A stretch of 64,000 nt of DNA from contig JAPZUC010000003.1 in assembly GCA_027533455.1 (NCBI GenBank), positions 62,001 through 126,000 on the forward strand. Reading direction: 5' to 3'. The stretch's first letter is position 1, and every line of letters begins with the position of its first letter. This stretch comes from Porphyrobacter sp. GTDB lineage: Bacteria > Pseudomonadota > Alphaproteobacteria > Sphingomonadales > Sphingomonadaceae. The notes beneath the pieces were generated by a model. The model did not search any database. It saw nothing but the letters and a program-made list of their open reading frames with translations, and had not been told where the DNA came from. Below, piece by piece: positions 28,689-38,864 of this stretch. Both the position numbers and the translations under genes were made by a program.

Positions 28689-29606
28689 ATGATGATGTTC
28701 TCGGGCATTCGGATGCGCGCCGCGGCGCTCCTGGCGGGCTTTGCGATGCTGCTTTCGGGCTGCTTCATGTCACCGGGCAAGTTCACCTCCGAGCTCGCCC
28801 TGACGGGGCCGGACACCTTCACCTTCACCTATGAAGGTGAGATCTTCTTCCTCGGCATGTCCAAGCTTGCGCGGATGGGAGCCGGCGTCGAGGAGCCGTT
28901 CGCGGCAAATTGCTTCGACGACGAGACCTATGAAACCCGCGACTGTACCAAGGACGAAGAAGCCGAACAGCGCAAGGAATGGGAAGCCGGTGCTGCCGAA
29001 CGCGCGGCAAAAGCCAAAAAAGACGCCGAGAGTATGAAGGCGGTTATGGGCGGCATCGATCCATCCGATCCCAAAGCGGCCGAGGAACTGGTCAAGCTGC
29101 TTGAACGGCAGAAGGGCTGGAACCGCGTGGTGCACAAGGGCGACGGCCTGTTCGAGGTGAGCTATTCGGTCAGCGGCACGCTGGGCCACGACTTTATGTT
29201 CCCGCAGATCGAGGGCTTCCCGCCGATCAATCCCTTCGTCCAGATGTTCCTGCGGGATGGCAGTCAGGCGCGGATCAATGCGCCCGCCTTCGTGTTCCAG
29301 ACCAGCGAAAGCCCGCTAGGTGCCCTTGGCGGCGGACTAGGCCCCTTTGCCGGGCTTGCGGCGATGGGTGCAGCGAACGAAGCCGAGGAAAATGCTGACG
29401 GTACCAAGGACGCTGAAGCGATCCCCGGTGTGCCGACGCTGGAGGGCACCTTCACGATCCGCACCGCTCAGGGGATGCGAATCCTTGCCAACAACACCGA
29501 CGAAGGGCCAGGTGCCGCGCCCGGCGGCGGCGAAGTGCTGCGCTGGGAGATCACCACGCGCACCTCGCAGTCACCGACCGCGCTGATCGTCACTGCGCCG
29601 CGCTGA
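28689..29606 (+). CDS. Predicted lipoprotein, unknown function
   Basis: A 305-aa protein with a signal peptide ending in the lipobox LLSGC. The mature part has a beta-rich start (SELALTGPDTFTFTYEGEIFF), a short Cys pair (NCFDDETYETRDC), a charged helix around residues 85-130 and a C-terminal beta-rich domain with a Gly-rich segment (GALGGGLGPFAGLAAMG). I do not recognise a characterised family; similar proteins occur in sphingomonads. Start at 28689 has GGGGGA ahead. It follows rlmB by 26 bases and ends at a terminator shared with hupB. Confidence 0.78.
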   Translation: MMMFSGIRMRAAALLAGFAMLLSGCFMSPGKFTSELALTGPDTFTFTYEGEIFFLGMSKLARMGAGVEEPFAANCFDDETYETRDCTKDEEAEQRKEWEAGAAERAAKAKKDAESMKAVMGGIDPSDPKAAEELVKLLERQKGWNRVVHKGDGLFEVSYSVSGTLGHDFMFPQIEGFPPINPFVQMFLRDGSQARINAPAFVFQTSESPLGALGGGLGPFAGLAAMGAANEAEENADGTKDAEAIPGVPTLEGTFTIRTAQGMRILANNTDEGPGAAPGGGEVLRWEITTRTSQSPTALIVTAPR

Positions 29607-29625
29607 TTTCTGGACTTCAGGCATA

Positions 29626-29663
29626 GAAAAACCCCGCCAGCCATCAGGCTGACGGGGTTTTTC
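29626..29663. terminator. Bidirectional terminator between the lipoprotein gene and hupB
   Basis: A long stem (29626-29642 with 29647-29663, loop ATCA) pairs AAAAACCCCG-type arms with one mismatch, which becomes a G-U pair on the minus strand. It has A- and T-rich flanks on both sides, so it can end the plus-strand lipoprotein transcript and the minus-strand hupB transcript. Confidence 0.9.
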
Positions 29664-29701
29664 TGTGCCCCCTTGCAAGGCTCCGGGCTTTCAGTCGCAG
29701 A

Positions 29702-29974
29702 TCAGTTGACCGCGTCCTTCAGGCCCTTGCCCGCCTTGAACTTGGGCTGGTTCGAAGCCTTGATCTTCATCGGCTCGCCGGTGCGCGGATTGCGCCCCGT
29801 GGAGGCCTTGCGCTTGGCGACCGAGAAGGTGCCGAAGCCCACCAGGCGCACTTCATCGCCGCCCGAAAGCGCCTTGGTGATCGCGTCGAAAACGCTCTCG
29901 ACTGCGTTCGAAGCATCGTTCTTCGAAAGACCGCTGGCGTCGGCGACGGCGCTGATCAGGTCGTTCTTGTTCAT
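29702..29974 (-). CDS. hupB: HU-family DNA-binding protein
   Basis: A 90-aa nucleoid protein that binds and bends DNA as a dimer. The start MNKNDLISAVADASGLSK and the signature GRNPRTGEPMKIKAS are diagnostic of HU. The ATG at 29974 follows AAGGGGG; the open frame to 30040 includes the promoter and is not coding. It lies alone, downstream of lon, a common pairing. Confidence 0.96.
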   Translation of the reverse strand: MNKNDLISAVADASGLSKNDASNAVESVFDAITKALSGGDEVRLVGFGTFSVAKRKASTGRNPRTGEPMKIKASNQPKFKAGKGLKDAVN

Positions 29975-30011
29975 ATGGGAACCCCCTTGTTTCAGGATTT
30001 CGTAGTGTCGG

Positions 30012-30040
30012 TATGAATCGCAGGTACGGAAAGCGGTCAA
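30012..30040 (-). promoter_or_regulatory. Candidate hupB promoter
   Basis: On the minus strand, TTGACC (30035-30040) and TTCATA (30012-30017) are spaced by 17 bases, about 38 bases ahead of the hupB ATG. The -35 is good, the -10 only fair. Confidence 0.45.
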
Positions 30041-30219
30041 ATGGAGACGTTTTTGCCAAGGCTGTCAAAGGCAAATAGACCGCTGGGGCTACCCGTTCGA
30101 AAAGCCGAGCAACTTCCCGCGCCTAACATGGGTTGGCACGGGAACGGTCTGCAAAAATGCCCTCTTCCGGTGAATACGACCCTGCCGCGAATCACGGCAA
30201 GTGTGCACCTTCTAGCGGC

Positions 30220-32628
30220 TCAGTGCGCGGTTGGCACCTCTGTCGACGACCCGCTTGCCCCTGAAGCGGGGCTGGCCGGCTGGCTGGCGAGATCGTCCGC
30301 CTCCGTCCACTCGATCGGCACGAGCGGTTCCACCAGCGCACGGGCCAGAACCTCATCGACATGGGCGACCGGAATGATCTCCAGCCCCTGCTTTACGTTG
30401 GCGGGGATTTCGGCCAGATCCTTGACGTTCTCTTCGGGGATGAGGACCGTCTTGATCCCGCCACGCAGCGCCGCGAGCAGCTTTTCCTTGAGCCCGCCGA
30501 TCGCCAGCACCCGACCCCGCAGCGTGACCTCTCCGGTCATCGCCACATCGGGGCGCACCGCGATGCCGGTCAGCGTCGAGACGATCGAGGTGACCATGCC
30601 GATCCCCGCGCTCGGCCCATCCTTTGGCACGGCGCCTTCGGGCAGGTGGATGTGGACGTTCTTGCGGTTGAACAGCGAAGGCTTGATACCATAGGCAGGC
30701 GCACGCGCCTTCACGAAGCTGAAGGCCGCCGCGACGCTCTCGTTCATGACCTGACCGAGCTTGCCGGTGGTCTTGACCTCGCCCTTGCCCGGCATGGTGA
30801 CGCTTTCGATTGTGAGCAGTTCGCCGCCGACCGAAGTCCAGGCAAGGCCTGTGACTGCGCCGACCTGCGCCTCTTCCTCGGAAACGCCGTGCTTGAACTT
30901 GCGCACGCCCGAGAAGTCGCCGAGATTTTCCGGTGTTATCGTGACGCTCTTGGTCTTGCCCTCGAGGATCTGGCGCAAGCTCTTGCGCGCCAGCTTGGCA
31001 ATCTCGCGCTCCAGGGTGCGAACCCCGGCCTCGCGCGTGTAGTAACGGATCAGATCGCGAAGAGCGTCTTCTTCAAGGGTGAACTCGCCCTTCTTCAGAC
31101 CATGCGCCTCGATCTGCTTTTCCACGAGGTGGCGCTGGGCGATCTCGACCTTCTCGTCCTCCGTGTAGCCTTCCAGACGGATGATCTCCATCCGGTCGAG
31201 CAGCGGCTGCGGCAGGTTCAGGCTGTTCGCGGTGCACACGAACATAATGTCGGAAAGGTCGAGGTCGAGTTCCAGATAGTGGTCCTGGAACTTGGCGTTC
31301 TGTTCGGGATCAAGCACCTCCAGCAGCGCCGAAGCCGGATCGCCGCGGAAGTCCTGACCGAGCTTGTCGATCTCGTCGAGCAGGAACAGCGGATTTGCCG
31401 TGCCAGCTTTCTTGAGGTTGGCCACGATCTTGCCCGGCATGGAGCCGATGTAAGTGCGCCGGTGTCCGCGGATCTCGGCCTCGTCACGCACGCCGCCCAG
31501 CGACTGGCGCACGAATTCGCGGCCCGTCGCCTTGGCGATCGACTTGCCGAGGCTGGTCTTGCCCACGCCCGGAGGGCCGACGAGGCACAGGATCGGACCT
31601 TTAAGCTTGTTGGTGCGCGCCTGCACCGCGAGGTACTCGACGATCCGGTCTTTGACCTTCTCCAGCGCGTAGTGATCCGCATCAAGGATCTCCTGCGCTT
31701 TGGCGATGTCCTTCTTCAGCTTCGACTTCTTGCCCCACGGCAGGCCGAGCAGCACATCGAGATAGTTGCGGATCACCGTCGCCTCGGCGCTCATCGGCTG
31801 CATCGAGCGCAGCTTCTTCAGCTCCGCCTGAGCCTTGGCCTTGGCTTCCTTGGAAAGCTTGGTTTTCTCGATCTTCTCGGCGAGCTCGGCAATCTCGTTG
31901 CCCTCTCCATCATCGCCGCCGCCCAGCTCCGACTGGATCGCCTTGAGCTGCTCGTTGAGGTAATATTCGCGCTGGGTCTTCTCCATCTGGCGCTTCACGC
32001 GCCCGCGGATGCGGCGTTCGACCTGCAGCACTGACAGCTCGCCTTCCATGAAGGCCATAACGAGTTCGAGCCGCTTTAGCGGATTGCCCTCAGTCAGCAG
32101 GCTCTGCTTATCCGAAACCTTGGCGCTGATCGCTGCGGCGATGGTATCGGCGAGCTGGCCGGCATCATCGACCTCGGAAAGGTCGACGCCCGCATCCTCG
32201 CCCATCTTTTTGTTGAGCTTCACATATTCGCCGAACTGCTCGGTCACCTGCCGCATCAGCGCGGTGACTTCGCTACCCGAGACGGTCTCGGGCTCGATCA
32301 GTTCGACTTCGGCGAGAAGGTGCGTGCCGACATTCTCCAGCGCCGAAAGCCGCGCGCGGGTCTTGCCCTCGACCAGTACGCGCACGGTGCCATCGGGCAG
32401 CTTCAGCAGCTGGAGTACCTGCGCGATCACGCCGACGTCATAGAGATCATCGCCCTCAGGATCGTCACAGGCCGGATCGAGCTGAGCGAGGAGGACGATG
32501 TCCTTGGATGCTTCCATCGCCGCTTCCAATGCCGCCACCGACTTGTCGCGCCCGACAAACAGGGGAACGACCATGCCCGGAAAAACGACAATGTCACGAA
32601 GGGGGAGAAGGGGGAAGGTTTGGGTCAT
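30220..32628 (-). CDS. lon: ATP-dependent protease Lon
   Basis: An 802-aa serine protease of the AAA+ class that degrades misfolded and regulatory proteins. The N-domain starts with [23 protein letters not shown]. The Walker A motif is [13 protein letters not shown] and the Walker B is LFLLDEID. The protease domain has the Ser in [11 protein letters not shown] and the Lys about 40 residues later ([12 protein letters not shown]). Full length; the C-terminal tail is Pro/Ala/Ser-rich. Precedes hupB on the same strand with a 245-base gap. Confidence 0.97.
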   Translation of the reverse strand: MTQTFPLLPLRDIVVFPGMVVPLFVGRDKSVAALEAAMEASKDIVLLAQLDPACDDPEGDDLYDVGVIAQVLQLLKLPDGTVRVLVEGKTRARLSALENVGTHLLAEVELIEPETVSGSEVTALMRQVTEQFGEYVKLNKKMGEDAGVDLSEVDDAGQLADTIAAAISAKVSDKQSLLTEGNPLKRLELVMAFMEGELSVLQVERRIRGRVKRQMEKTQREYYLNEQLKAIQSELGGGDDGEGNEIAELAEKIEKTKLSKEAKAKAQAELKKLRSMQPMSAEATVIRNYLDVLLGLPWGKKSKLKKDIAKAQEILDADHYALEKVKDRIVEYLAVQARTNKLKGPILCLVGPPGVGKTSLGKSIAKATGREFVRQSLGGVRDEAEIRGHRRTYIGSMPGKIVANLKKAGTANPLFLLDEIDKLGQDFRGDPASALLEVLDPEQNAKFQDHYLELDLDLSDIMFVCTANSLNLPQPLLDRMEIIRLEGYTEDEKVEIAQRHLVEKQIEAHGLKKGEFTLEEDALRDLIRYYTREAGVRTLEREIAKLARKSLRQILEGKTKSVTITPENLGDFSGVRKFKHGVSEEEAQVGAVTGLAWTSVGGELLTIESVTMPGKGEVKTTGKLGQVMNESVAAAFSFVKARAPAYGIKPSLFNRKNVHIHLPEGAVPKDGPSAGIGMVTSIVSTLTGIAVRPDVAMTGEVTLRGRVLAIGGLKEKLLAALRGGIKTVLIPEENVKDLAEIPANVKQGLEIIPVAHVDEVLARALVEPLVPIEWTEADDLASQPASPASGASGSSTEVPTAH

Positions 32629-32710
32629 ACTGGAGATATGGGTAGGCCTTTCCGCTCCCGCAATGCCCCCCTCGGGCTAAGCTGTGGAAGCGGCAAAAAC
32701 CTCCCCGCCC

Positions 32711-33052
32711 TCACCCCAATCCAGGCAGGTTGAACCCCGGCGGCAGGCCCATCGAGGACTGCATGTCCTTCATCTGCTGCTCCGACACGCGATCGGCGCG
32801 GTCGCGGGCGTCGTTGAAGGCGGCAGCAACAAGATCCTCAAGTATCTGCTTGTCGTCGGCATTCATCAGGCTGTCGTCGATTGAAACGCCGAGGATGCGG
32901 CCTTTGGCGCTGGCGCGGACCTTCACGAGGCCGCCGCCGGCGCTGCCCTCGACCTCGATCGAGTCGAGCTTTACCTGCATCTCGTTCATCTGCTTCTGGA
33001 TGGTCTCGGCGGCCTTCTGGGCTGCTGCCATCATCTCTTCCATCGACTTCAT
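32711..33052 (-). CDS. YbaB/EbfC nucleoid-associated protein
   Basis: A 113-aa DNA-binding protein of the YbaB family, recognised by the N-terminal coiled helix (MMAAAQKAAETIQKQMNEMQ), VKVRASAKGRILGVSIDDSL and EDLVAAAFNDA. It follows dnaX by 12 bases, the standard dnaX-ybaB order, often linked with recombination repair. Confidence 0.94.
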   Translation of the reverse strand: MKSMEEMMAAAQKAAETIQKQMNEMQVKLDSIEVEGSAGGGLVKVRASAKGRILGVSIDDSLMNADDKQILEDLVAAAFNDARDRADRVSEQQMKDMQSSMGLPPGFNLPGLG

Positions 33053-33064
33053 CGGGGTACTCCA

Positions 33065-34846
33065 TCAATTCCAGGGGGGGCTACCACCAGCGGCGGCGCG
33101 GGGTTCCGATCCGATCAGTTCGGCATCGGGAAAAGCGTCGAAGGCGGCCTTGACCAGCGGGTCGGACCGGATGCGCGCCTCTTCGGCAGCAGCCTCGGCC
33201 TCGGCAGCTTCGCGCAAGGAGGGCTGCGCCGTTCCGGTGCCGCGCTCGATCACCCATCGCTTGCCGGTGATCTTGAACAGCGCCTCGCGTATGTCGCCGG
33301 CAGGATCGTCGGGGAAGCTGTCGGCCTGCTGGTAAACGAGACGATCCGGACCGAGTTCGATCACCCGCACCCGGTCGCGCATGATCTGGGCAACGCGCAA
33401 CTGCCCGGCGGCATCGACCTGGTCGACGAGCGCCGCCCAGCTCTGGTTGGGCGCGGCAGCAACCGGCGCAGGCGCGGCGGGAGCACCCTCACCCACAGGC
33501 ACCGCCACGATGCCGCTCGCGGCAATTTCCTCGATCCGCCGCGCCAGCTTGCCCGGATCGGGCATCTGCGCGGCGTGGAGGATGCGCAGCAGCGCCATCT
33601 GGAGCGAGACGAGCGGATCGGGGCCGGTGCGCACTTCGTCATGGCCCTTGAGCAGCAATTGCCACAAGCGGTGCAGTTCCCCCGCCCCAAGCCGCGACGC
33701 AAAATCGGCGAGCGCAGCGCGCTCCTCCTCGGCAGGCGCATCGGGCTCGGCGCCCGATACTTGCGCAAGGGTAATGCGGTGGGTGAGGTCCATAAGAGCG
33801 CGCATCAGTGCCAGTGGCTCCACACCCAGGGCATATTGCTCGTCCACCGCCGCGAGCAGTGCCATGGCATCGCCTTCGAGCAAGTGGCCGAGCAGGCGAC
33901 GTTGCGCGCTCTTGTCAGCAAGGCCGAGCATATCGCGCACGCGGGCGGCGGTGACCTTGCCCTCGCCATCAAGGTCGGCATGGGCGATCGCTTGATCGAG
34001 AATTGAAAGCCCGTCGCGCACCGATCCTTCGGCGGCATTGGCGATGATGCTGAGGCCCTCGGCCTCGGCCTCGACGCCTTCCAAGCGGCACACCTTGGCG
34101 AAATGTTCTGCCAGCATAGGCGCGGGAATCCGGCGCAGGTCGAAGCGCTGGGTACGGCTAAGCACCGTAACGGGCAGCTTGTCGACTTCGGTGGTGGCGA
34201 AAAGGAATTTGACGTGGGGTGGCGGCTCCTCAAGCGTCTTGAGCAACGCGTTGAAAGCATTGCGCGACAGCATGTGGACTTCGTCAATGATGTAGATCTT
34301 GTAGCGCGCCGAGACGGCGGCGTAGCGGACCTGCTCGATGATTTCGCGAACGTCATCAACACCGGTGTTCGACGCCGCGTCCATCTCGATCACGTCGATG
34401 TGGCGACCTTCGGCGATGGCGGTGCAGGGCTCGCACTTGCCGCAAGGATCGATCGTCGGCCCGCCTTGCCCGTCCGGCCCGATGCAGTTCAGCGCCTTGG
34501 CGATAAGCCGCGCAGTCGAGGTTTTGCCCACCCCGCGCACTCCGGTCATCAGAAATGCGTGCGCCAGCCGGTCACGCGCGATGGCATTGGCCAGCGTGCG
34601 CACCATCGCCTCCTGCCCGATCAGTTCGGAGAAGGTCTGCGGCCGGTACTTGCGAGCCAGCACGCGATAGGGCTGGGTAGACGCCTGCGTAGTCCGAACG
34701 GGGGCGGGCGGCGGTGCAGCGGGCGTGGTCGCTGGCGGAGGTGCGGGAGCAGGATCGCCGAAGAGCGCATTCTGCCCCGCCGCCTCAAGCTCGGCAGCGG
34801 TGGGCCCAGTGTCGTCCTCGGGCAGTTCGGGATCGGAATCGCTCAT
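33065..34846 (-). CDS. dnaX: DNA polymerase III subunits gamma and tau
   Basis: A 593-aa clamp-loader subunit. After a Pro/Ala-rich N-terminal extension of about 60 residues comes VLARKYRPQTFSELIGQEAMV, the Walker A motif GVRGVGKTSTARL, the four-Cys zinc region (CIGPDG ... CGKCEPC) and DEVHMLS with SRTQRFD. The C-terminal tau-specific part is present, so the full-length product is tau. I saw no obvious slippery A-run typical of gamma frameshifting, but did not test it. Confidence 0.96.
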   Translation of the reverse strand: MSDSDPELPEDDTGPTAAELEAAGQNALFGDPAPAPPPATTPAAPPPAPVRTTQASTQPYRVLARKYRPQTFSELIGQEAMVRTLANAIARDRLAHAFLMTGVRGVGKTSTARLIAKALNCIGPDGQGGPTIDPCGKCEPCTAIAEGRHIDVIEMDAASNTGVDDVREIIEQVRYAAVSARYKIYIIDEVHMLSRNAFNALLKTLEEPPPHVKFLFATTEVDKLPVTVLSRTQRFDLRRIPAPMLAEHFAKVCRLEGVEAEAEGLSIIANAAEGSVRDGLSILDQAIAHADLDGEGKVTAARVRDMLGLADKSAQRRLLGHLLEGDAMALLAAVDEQYALGVEPLALMRALMDLTHRITLAQVSGAEPDAPAEEERAALADFASRLGAGELHRLWQLLLKGHDEVRTGPDPLVSLQMALLRILHAAQMPDPGKLARRIEEIAASGIVAVPVGEGAPAAPAPVAAAPNQSWAALVDQVDAAGQLRVAQIMRDRVRVIELGPDRLVYQQADSFPDDPAGDIREALFKITGKRWVIERGTGTAQPSLREAAEAEAAAEEARIRSDPLVKAAFDAFPDAELIGSEPRAAAGGSPPWN

Positions 34847-34909
34847 GCCGACAAGCTAGGCGCTCGCACCAGGTTTGTCATGCTGCGGATGGCTGCGATG
34901 TGGTTGAAA

Positions 34910-34998
34910 AAGGAGCCGGGCGACCCGCCGCAATCCACCTGTGCTGCTTCCTTCCGGACCTGACACGGTGAGCGGACGCAAACGTCCACCCGACTCCC
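34910..34998 (-). ncRNA. ffs: Signal recognition particle RNA (4.5S, small bacterial type)
   Basis: On the minus strand the conserved apical loop sequence TCAGGTCCGGAAGGAAGCAGC is at about 34944-34964. The ends pair: GGAGTCGGG (34989-34997) with CCCGGCTCC (34912-34920). A run of T follows at 34906-34911, acting as terminator. The length of about 89 bases suits the 4.5S type. It lies just upstream of dnaX, the usual place in alphaproteobacteria. Confidence 0.93.
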
Positions 34999-35035
34999 GG
35001 GTGCCCATATGGCGTCGCGGACGCTAAACGTCAAT

Positions 35036-35314
35036 TCAGCGGAAATTATCCGCGTAGGCCTGCAGCTTCAGGCGCTTGGGCGGCGTCGCAATCAGGCGCG
35101 CAGGGATGCCGTACTTTTCGGCATAGACGCGCGCGGCGTCCTTGTCGGGGAAGGTCAGGCGCACCTGCGACTGGGTGTCGCCCGTGCCAGTCCAACCCAT
35201 CAGCGGATCCGCAAAGCGCGCCTGCGACTGCTCGAACTCGAGCACCCATTCATCGGTATGGGCCTTGCCGGACTGCATGGCGTGCTTGGTCTTCTGGAAA
35301 ATTCTCGCGTTCAT
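35036..35314 (-). CDS. NADH dehydrogenase (complex I) accessory subunit, NDUFS4-like
   Basis: A 92-aa protein of the ETC complex I conserved-region family (PF04800), shared by alphaproteobacteria and mitochondria. The pattern ARIFQKTKHAMQSGKAHTDEW, then MGWTGTGDTQSQVRLTF, YAEKYGIPARL and the closing YADNFR are characteristic. It is a peripheral subunit that stabilises the N-module of complex I. It is encoded away from any nuo operon, as is usual. Confidence 0.92.
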   Translation of the reverse strand: MNARIFQKTKHAMQSGKAHTDEWVLEFEQSQARFADPLMGWTGTGDTQSQVRLTFPDKDAARVYAEKYGIPARLIATPPKRLKLQAYADNFR

Positions 35315-35329
35315 AGGGTGGCTCTTAGA

Positions 35330-37765
35330 TCACGAATCGCTGCGGTTGAAGGCGTTTTTGGTCTTCATGCTTGGCTTTTCAAGCCAAGGCTGATCGGGCC
35401 AACGGTGCTTGGGATACCGGCCCTTCATGTCCTTCACCACGTCGCGCCAGCTACCGCGCCAGAAGCCGGGCAGATCGCGGGTCGACTGGACGGGGCGCCC
35501 GCCGGGGCTGGTGAGTTTCAGAAGGAGAGGCATGCTTCCGACCATCGGCTGCGTATCCAGCCCGAACAGTCCCTGCACCCGGACCTCGACGCTCGGAGCA
35601 TCGTCGCCTGTGTAGTCGATCGCATGGCGGGTCTGGGCAGGTGAGGTAAAATGGGTTGGTGCGGCACGGTCGAGCACTTGCCGGTCGTTCCAGTCCAGCA
35701 GGCCGAGTGCAGCCTCAGCATAGCGATGTGGCGACAGATCAAGATCGCGTCGCCCGGCGAGCAGCGGCGCGAGCCAATCGGCAGCACGCGCGCGCAACGC
35801 CTCCGGCGACAGCGCCGCAACGCCGGCAAATCCTGCGCGCGTCAGAAAACCGTCAGGTAATAGGGTTTCGAGCCGCTCCAGAGCCTTCTGCACCATGATA
35901 TCCGCCAGAAGTGCCGGATCGGGCGAGGGCTCGGGGACGCTCGCCAGAACGATTGCACCCAGCCTGCGTTCGCGCCGCGCCTCGACCCGCGACTTTTCGC
36001 TATTCCAGCGGGTTGTGACGCGCTCCTGAAGTTCGGCGGCAAATAGCGCTGCAATGCGCTCGGCCGCAATCTCGGCTCCAGCGGTGATGCGCGCGCACTT
36101 GGCTTGTCCCTGAGCGTCGCCGATCACAATCCACTCCGCGCGGGCGAGCGAGGAAGCAGTATCGAGGATGTAGCCCCGTCCCCCGGCGCTCAACCAGTGT
36201 TCGCCAGAAGCGTCGCGGCGGCGGGCGACGAAATCGGGCCGTGCCAGCGCCAGCGCCTCGGCCGCGTCATCAGCGGGGCTGGTGCCCACTACGCTCGCCA
36301 GCTTGCGAGCCTGCCCGGCCCAACCCTGTGCAATCCGCGCAGCTGCAACGCTGCGGGGCGCGCGGTCGCCGCGCCACCGGGAAAGGCGCTGCATGAGGTC
36401 CTCGCCGCGCCCGCCCAGCCCGCGCTCCTGCAACAGCATCACCAGCCGCGCCGCATTCTCGCCGCAGCCTGCCGCCGCGCCGTGCAGCACGGCAGCGGCC
36501 TGATCGGGAGCCATCGGCAAGGCAGCAATCGCCTCGCCCAGAGCAGATATGCGCCCGCCTGCATCAAGCGCGCCCAAGGCCTCAAGCGCGCGCCGCGCCG
36601 CCGCAACCGAGGCCTCCGGCGGCGGGTCAAGCCACGGCAGCGCGTGCGGGTCTGCCGTCCCCCACTTTGCTAGCCGCAGGATCAGAGGGGCAAGATCGGC
36701 CTGCATGATCTCGGCGGGCGCGAATTCAGGCAGACCGGCATGGCCCGCTTCCTCCCACAACCGGTAGGCCACCCCCGGCCCTTGCCGCGCCGCGCGGCCG
36801 GCACGCTGCCCTGCTGACGCCTGTGACGCACGCCGGGTGACCAGATGCGTGGTGCCAGCAGCACGGTCGAATTCGGCGAGCCGCGCAAGCCCCGAATCGA
36901 CCACAACGCTGACCCCGTCGAGCGTCAGCGACGTCTCGGCAATCGCCGTAGCCAGCACGATGCGTCGGCGGCCTTCGGGATCGCGGCGTATCGCGGCGCG
37001 CTGTGCGGCGGGCTCGATCTGACCATGAAGGGCGTGGATCGGGACGTCCTTGAGACGCGGTTCGAGGCGCTCACGCACCCGCTCGATCTCGCGCACACCG
37101 GGGAGGAAGGCGAGGATATCGCCTGCCTCCTCGCGCCATGCCGTCATCACGGCGGCAGCTACCCTGTCCCCGATCGCCTGCGAGGCGTCGCCGCCAAGCC
37201 ATTTGATCGAGAGGGGAAAGCTGCGTCCCTCGCTTTCGATCACCTCTGCACCCTCGCCCAGCAGACGGGCGAAGCGGGCGCCGTCGATGGTCGCCGACAT
37301 GACGAGTACTCTGAGGTCTTCACGCAGCACAGCGCGGGTCTCGAGCGCAAGGGCCAGGCCAAGGTCGCTGTCGAGCGCGCGTTCATGCGCCTCGTCGAAT
37401 AGTAGGGCAGAAACCCCGGGCAGTTCCGGGTCCTCGACCAGCCGGTTCACCAAGATTGCTTCGGTCACGACCAGAATGCGGGTCCGCGCGGAAACCTTGC
37501 TGTCGAGACGGGTCATGTAGCCGACCGTCTCGCCCGCTGCCTCACCCAGCATTTCGGCCATGCGCTCAGCCGCGGCGCGAGCGGCGACACGGCGGGGTGA
37601 TGTGATGATTATCTGGCCGGTGCACCACGCCTCGCCCAGCAGATCGGGCGCGACCGCGGTGGTCTTGCCTGCGCCCGGCGGCGCGATCAGCACGCCCGCA
37701 CCCTCCCCTGCCAGTGCGGCGCGGATCTGCGGTAGGACAGCCGTGATGGGGAGGTCGAGGCTCAT
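35330..37765 (-). CDS. hrpB: ATP-dependent helicase HrpB
   Basis: An 811-aa DEAH-box RNA helicase-like protein. Walker A is PPGAGKTTAVAPDLL, motif II is FDEAHERALDSDLGLAL (DEAH), motif III is SATIDG, and VVDSGLAR and QRAGRAAR mark motifs V-VI. The HrpB-specific C-terminal domain is present and ends with PKHRWPDQPW. The cellular role is poorly defined in most bacteria. It is followed by the complex I subunit gene 15 bases later. Confidence 0.95.
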   Translation of the reverse strand: MSLDLPITAVLPQIRAALAGEGAGVLIAPPGAGKTTAVAPDLLGEAWCTGQIIITSPRRVAARAAAERMAEMLGEAAGETVGYMTRLDSKVSARTRILVVTEAILVNRLVEDPELPGVSALLFDEAHERALDSDLGLALALETRAVLREDLRVLVMSATIDGARFARLLGEGAEVIESEGRSFPLSIKWLGGDASQAIGDRVAAAVMTAWREEAGDILAFLPGVREIERVRERLEPRLKDVPIHALHGQIEPAAQRAAIRRDPEGRRRIVLATAIAETSLTLDGVSVVVDSGLARLAEFDRAAGTTHLVTRRASQASAGQRAGRAARQGPGVAYRLWEEAGHAGLPEFAPAEIMQADLAPLILRLAKWGTADPHALPWLDPPPEASVAAARRALEALGALDAGGRISALGEAIAALPMAPDQAAAVLHGAAAGCGENAARLVMLLQERGLGGRGEDLMQRLSRWRGDRAPRSVAAARIAQGWAGQARKLASVVGTSPADDAAEALALARPDFVARRRDASGEHWLSAGGRGYILDTASSLARAEWIVIGDAQGQAKCARITAGAEIAAERIAALFAAELQERVTTRWNSEKSRVEARRERRLGAIVLASVPEPSPDPALLADIMVQKALERLETLLPDGFLTRAGFAGVAALSPEALRARAADWLAPLLAGRRDLDLSPHRYAEAALGLLDWNDRQVLDRAAPTHFTSPAQTRHAIDYTGDDAPSVEVRVQGLFGLDTQPMVGSMPLLLKLTSPGGRPVQSTRDLPGFWRGSWRDVVKDMKGRYPKHRWPDQPWLEKPSMKTKNAFNRSDS

Positions 37766-37785
37766 TGCCCCGCCCGATAGCTTGC

Positions 37786-38796
37786 TCAGTGCCCCCGCGC
37801 GACCGCGAATTGTGCAGCTTCAGCCATCGCTGCGCGCGCCTTGCTGTCGGGAAAGATCGAGATTGCGTCGATCGCGCGGTGCGCGAAGTGGCGTGCGCGC
37901 TCGCGTGTATCATCAAGCGCGTTGTGCTTGCCGATCAGGCTGATCGCATGGGCAAGGTCATCATCCGAGCTACGATGGCCGATGATCGCGTCTTTCCAGA
38001 ACTTGCGCTCTTCCTCGTTGCCGCGGGCATAGGCGAGGATCACCGGAAGGGTCATCTTGCCCTCGCGGAAGTCGTCGCCTTGGTCCTTACCCATTTCGGC
38101 AGCGTCCGAATCATAATCGATCGCATCGTCGACCAATTGGAACGCAACGCCGAGGTTGCGGCCATAGGCTTCAAGCGCGCGCTCCTGCTCTTCGGAGCAT
38201 TCCGCAACCACCGCCGCGATCTGGCTGGCAGCGGCGAACAGCGCAGCGGTTTTAGCGCCGATGATGTGGAGGTATTGTTCTTCGCTGGTGTTGATCTGCC
38301 GCTGGGCCGAAAGCTGCGAGACTTCGCCCTCTGCGATCACAGCACTGGCCCGCGACAAGATCGAAAGGACGCGCAAAGACCCATCCTCCGTCATCAGTTC
38401 GAAGGCGCGGCTAAACAGGAAATCGCCGACAAGAACGGTCGCGGGATTGCCGAAAATGATGTTGGCCGCAGCCTTGCCGCGCCGCAATTCGCTGCCGTCG
38501 ACCACGTCATCATGAAGCAAGGTCGCGGTGTGGATGAACTCTACCGCGGCAGCGAGCTTATGGTGGCGCGTGCCCTTGTAACCGACCAGTTCGGCACCGG
38601 CGAGCGTCAGCATCGGCCGCAGCCGCTTGCCCCCGCCCGAGATCAGGTGACCAGCAAGGCGTGGAATCAGCGGGATTTCGCTCTGCATCCGGTCGAGGAT
38701 CACCGCATTCACGGAATTCATCCCACCCGCCGTCAAAGACAGCATGGGATCGAGGGTCGGTGCCTTGCGCGGCAGAGGAATAATGTCGGCACTCAT
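37786..38796 (-). CDS. Long-chain polyprenyl diphosphate synthase
   Basis: A 336-aa trans-prenyltransferase. The first Asp-rich motif is LLHDDVVDGSELRRG and the second is LVDDAIDYD, both DDxxD. Bulky or small residues upstream of the first motif set chain length, which I cannot assign safely; in this group it normally makes the decaprenyl or octaprenyl tail of ubiquinone (IspB/DdsA type). It is divergent from the chorismate mutase gene. Confidence 0.92.
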   Translation of the reverse strand: MSADIIPLPRKAPTLDPMLSLTAGGMNSVNAVILDRMQSEIPLIPRLAGHLISGGGKRLRPMLTLAGAELVGYKGTRHHKLAAAVEFIHTATLLHDDVVDGSELRRGKAAANIIFGNPATVLVGDFLFSRAFELMTEDGSLRVLSILSRASAVIAEGEVSQLSAQRQINTSEEQYLHIIGAKTAALFAAASQIAAVVAECSEEQERALEAYGRNLGVAFQLVDDAIDYDSDAAEMGKDQGDDFREGKMTLPVILAYARGNEEERKFWKDAIIGHRSSDDDLAHAISLIGKHNALDDTRERARHFAHRAIDAISIFPDSKARAAMAEAAQFAVARGH

Positions 38797-38864
38797 GCTG
38801 GCTTGGCTCTAGGGCGGCCCGCGCGTGCTTGGCAAGCGCAGAATTGCTGCTAGTTTCGCGCCCT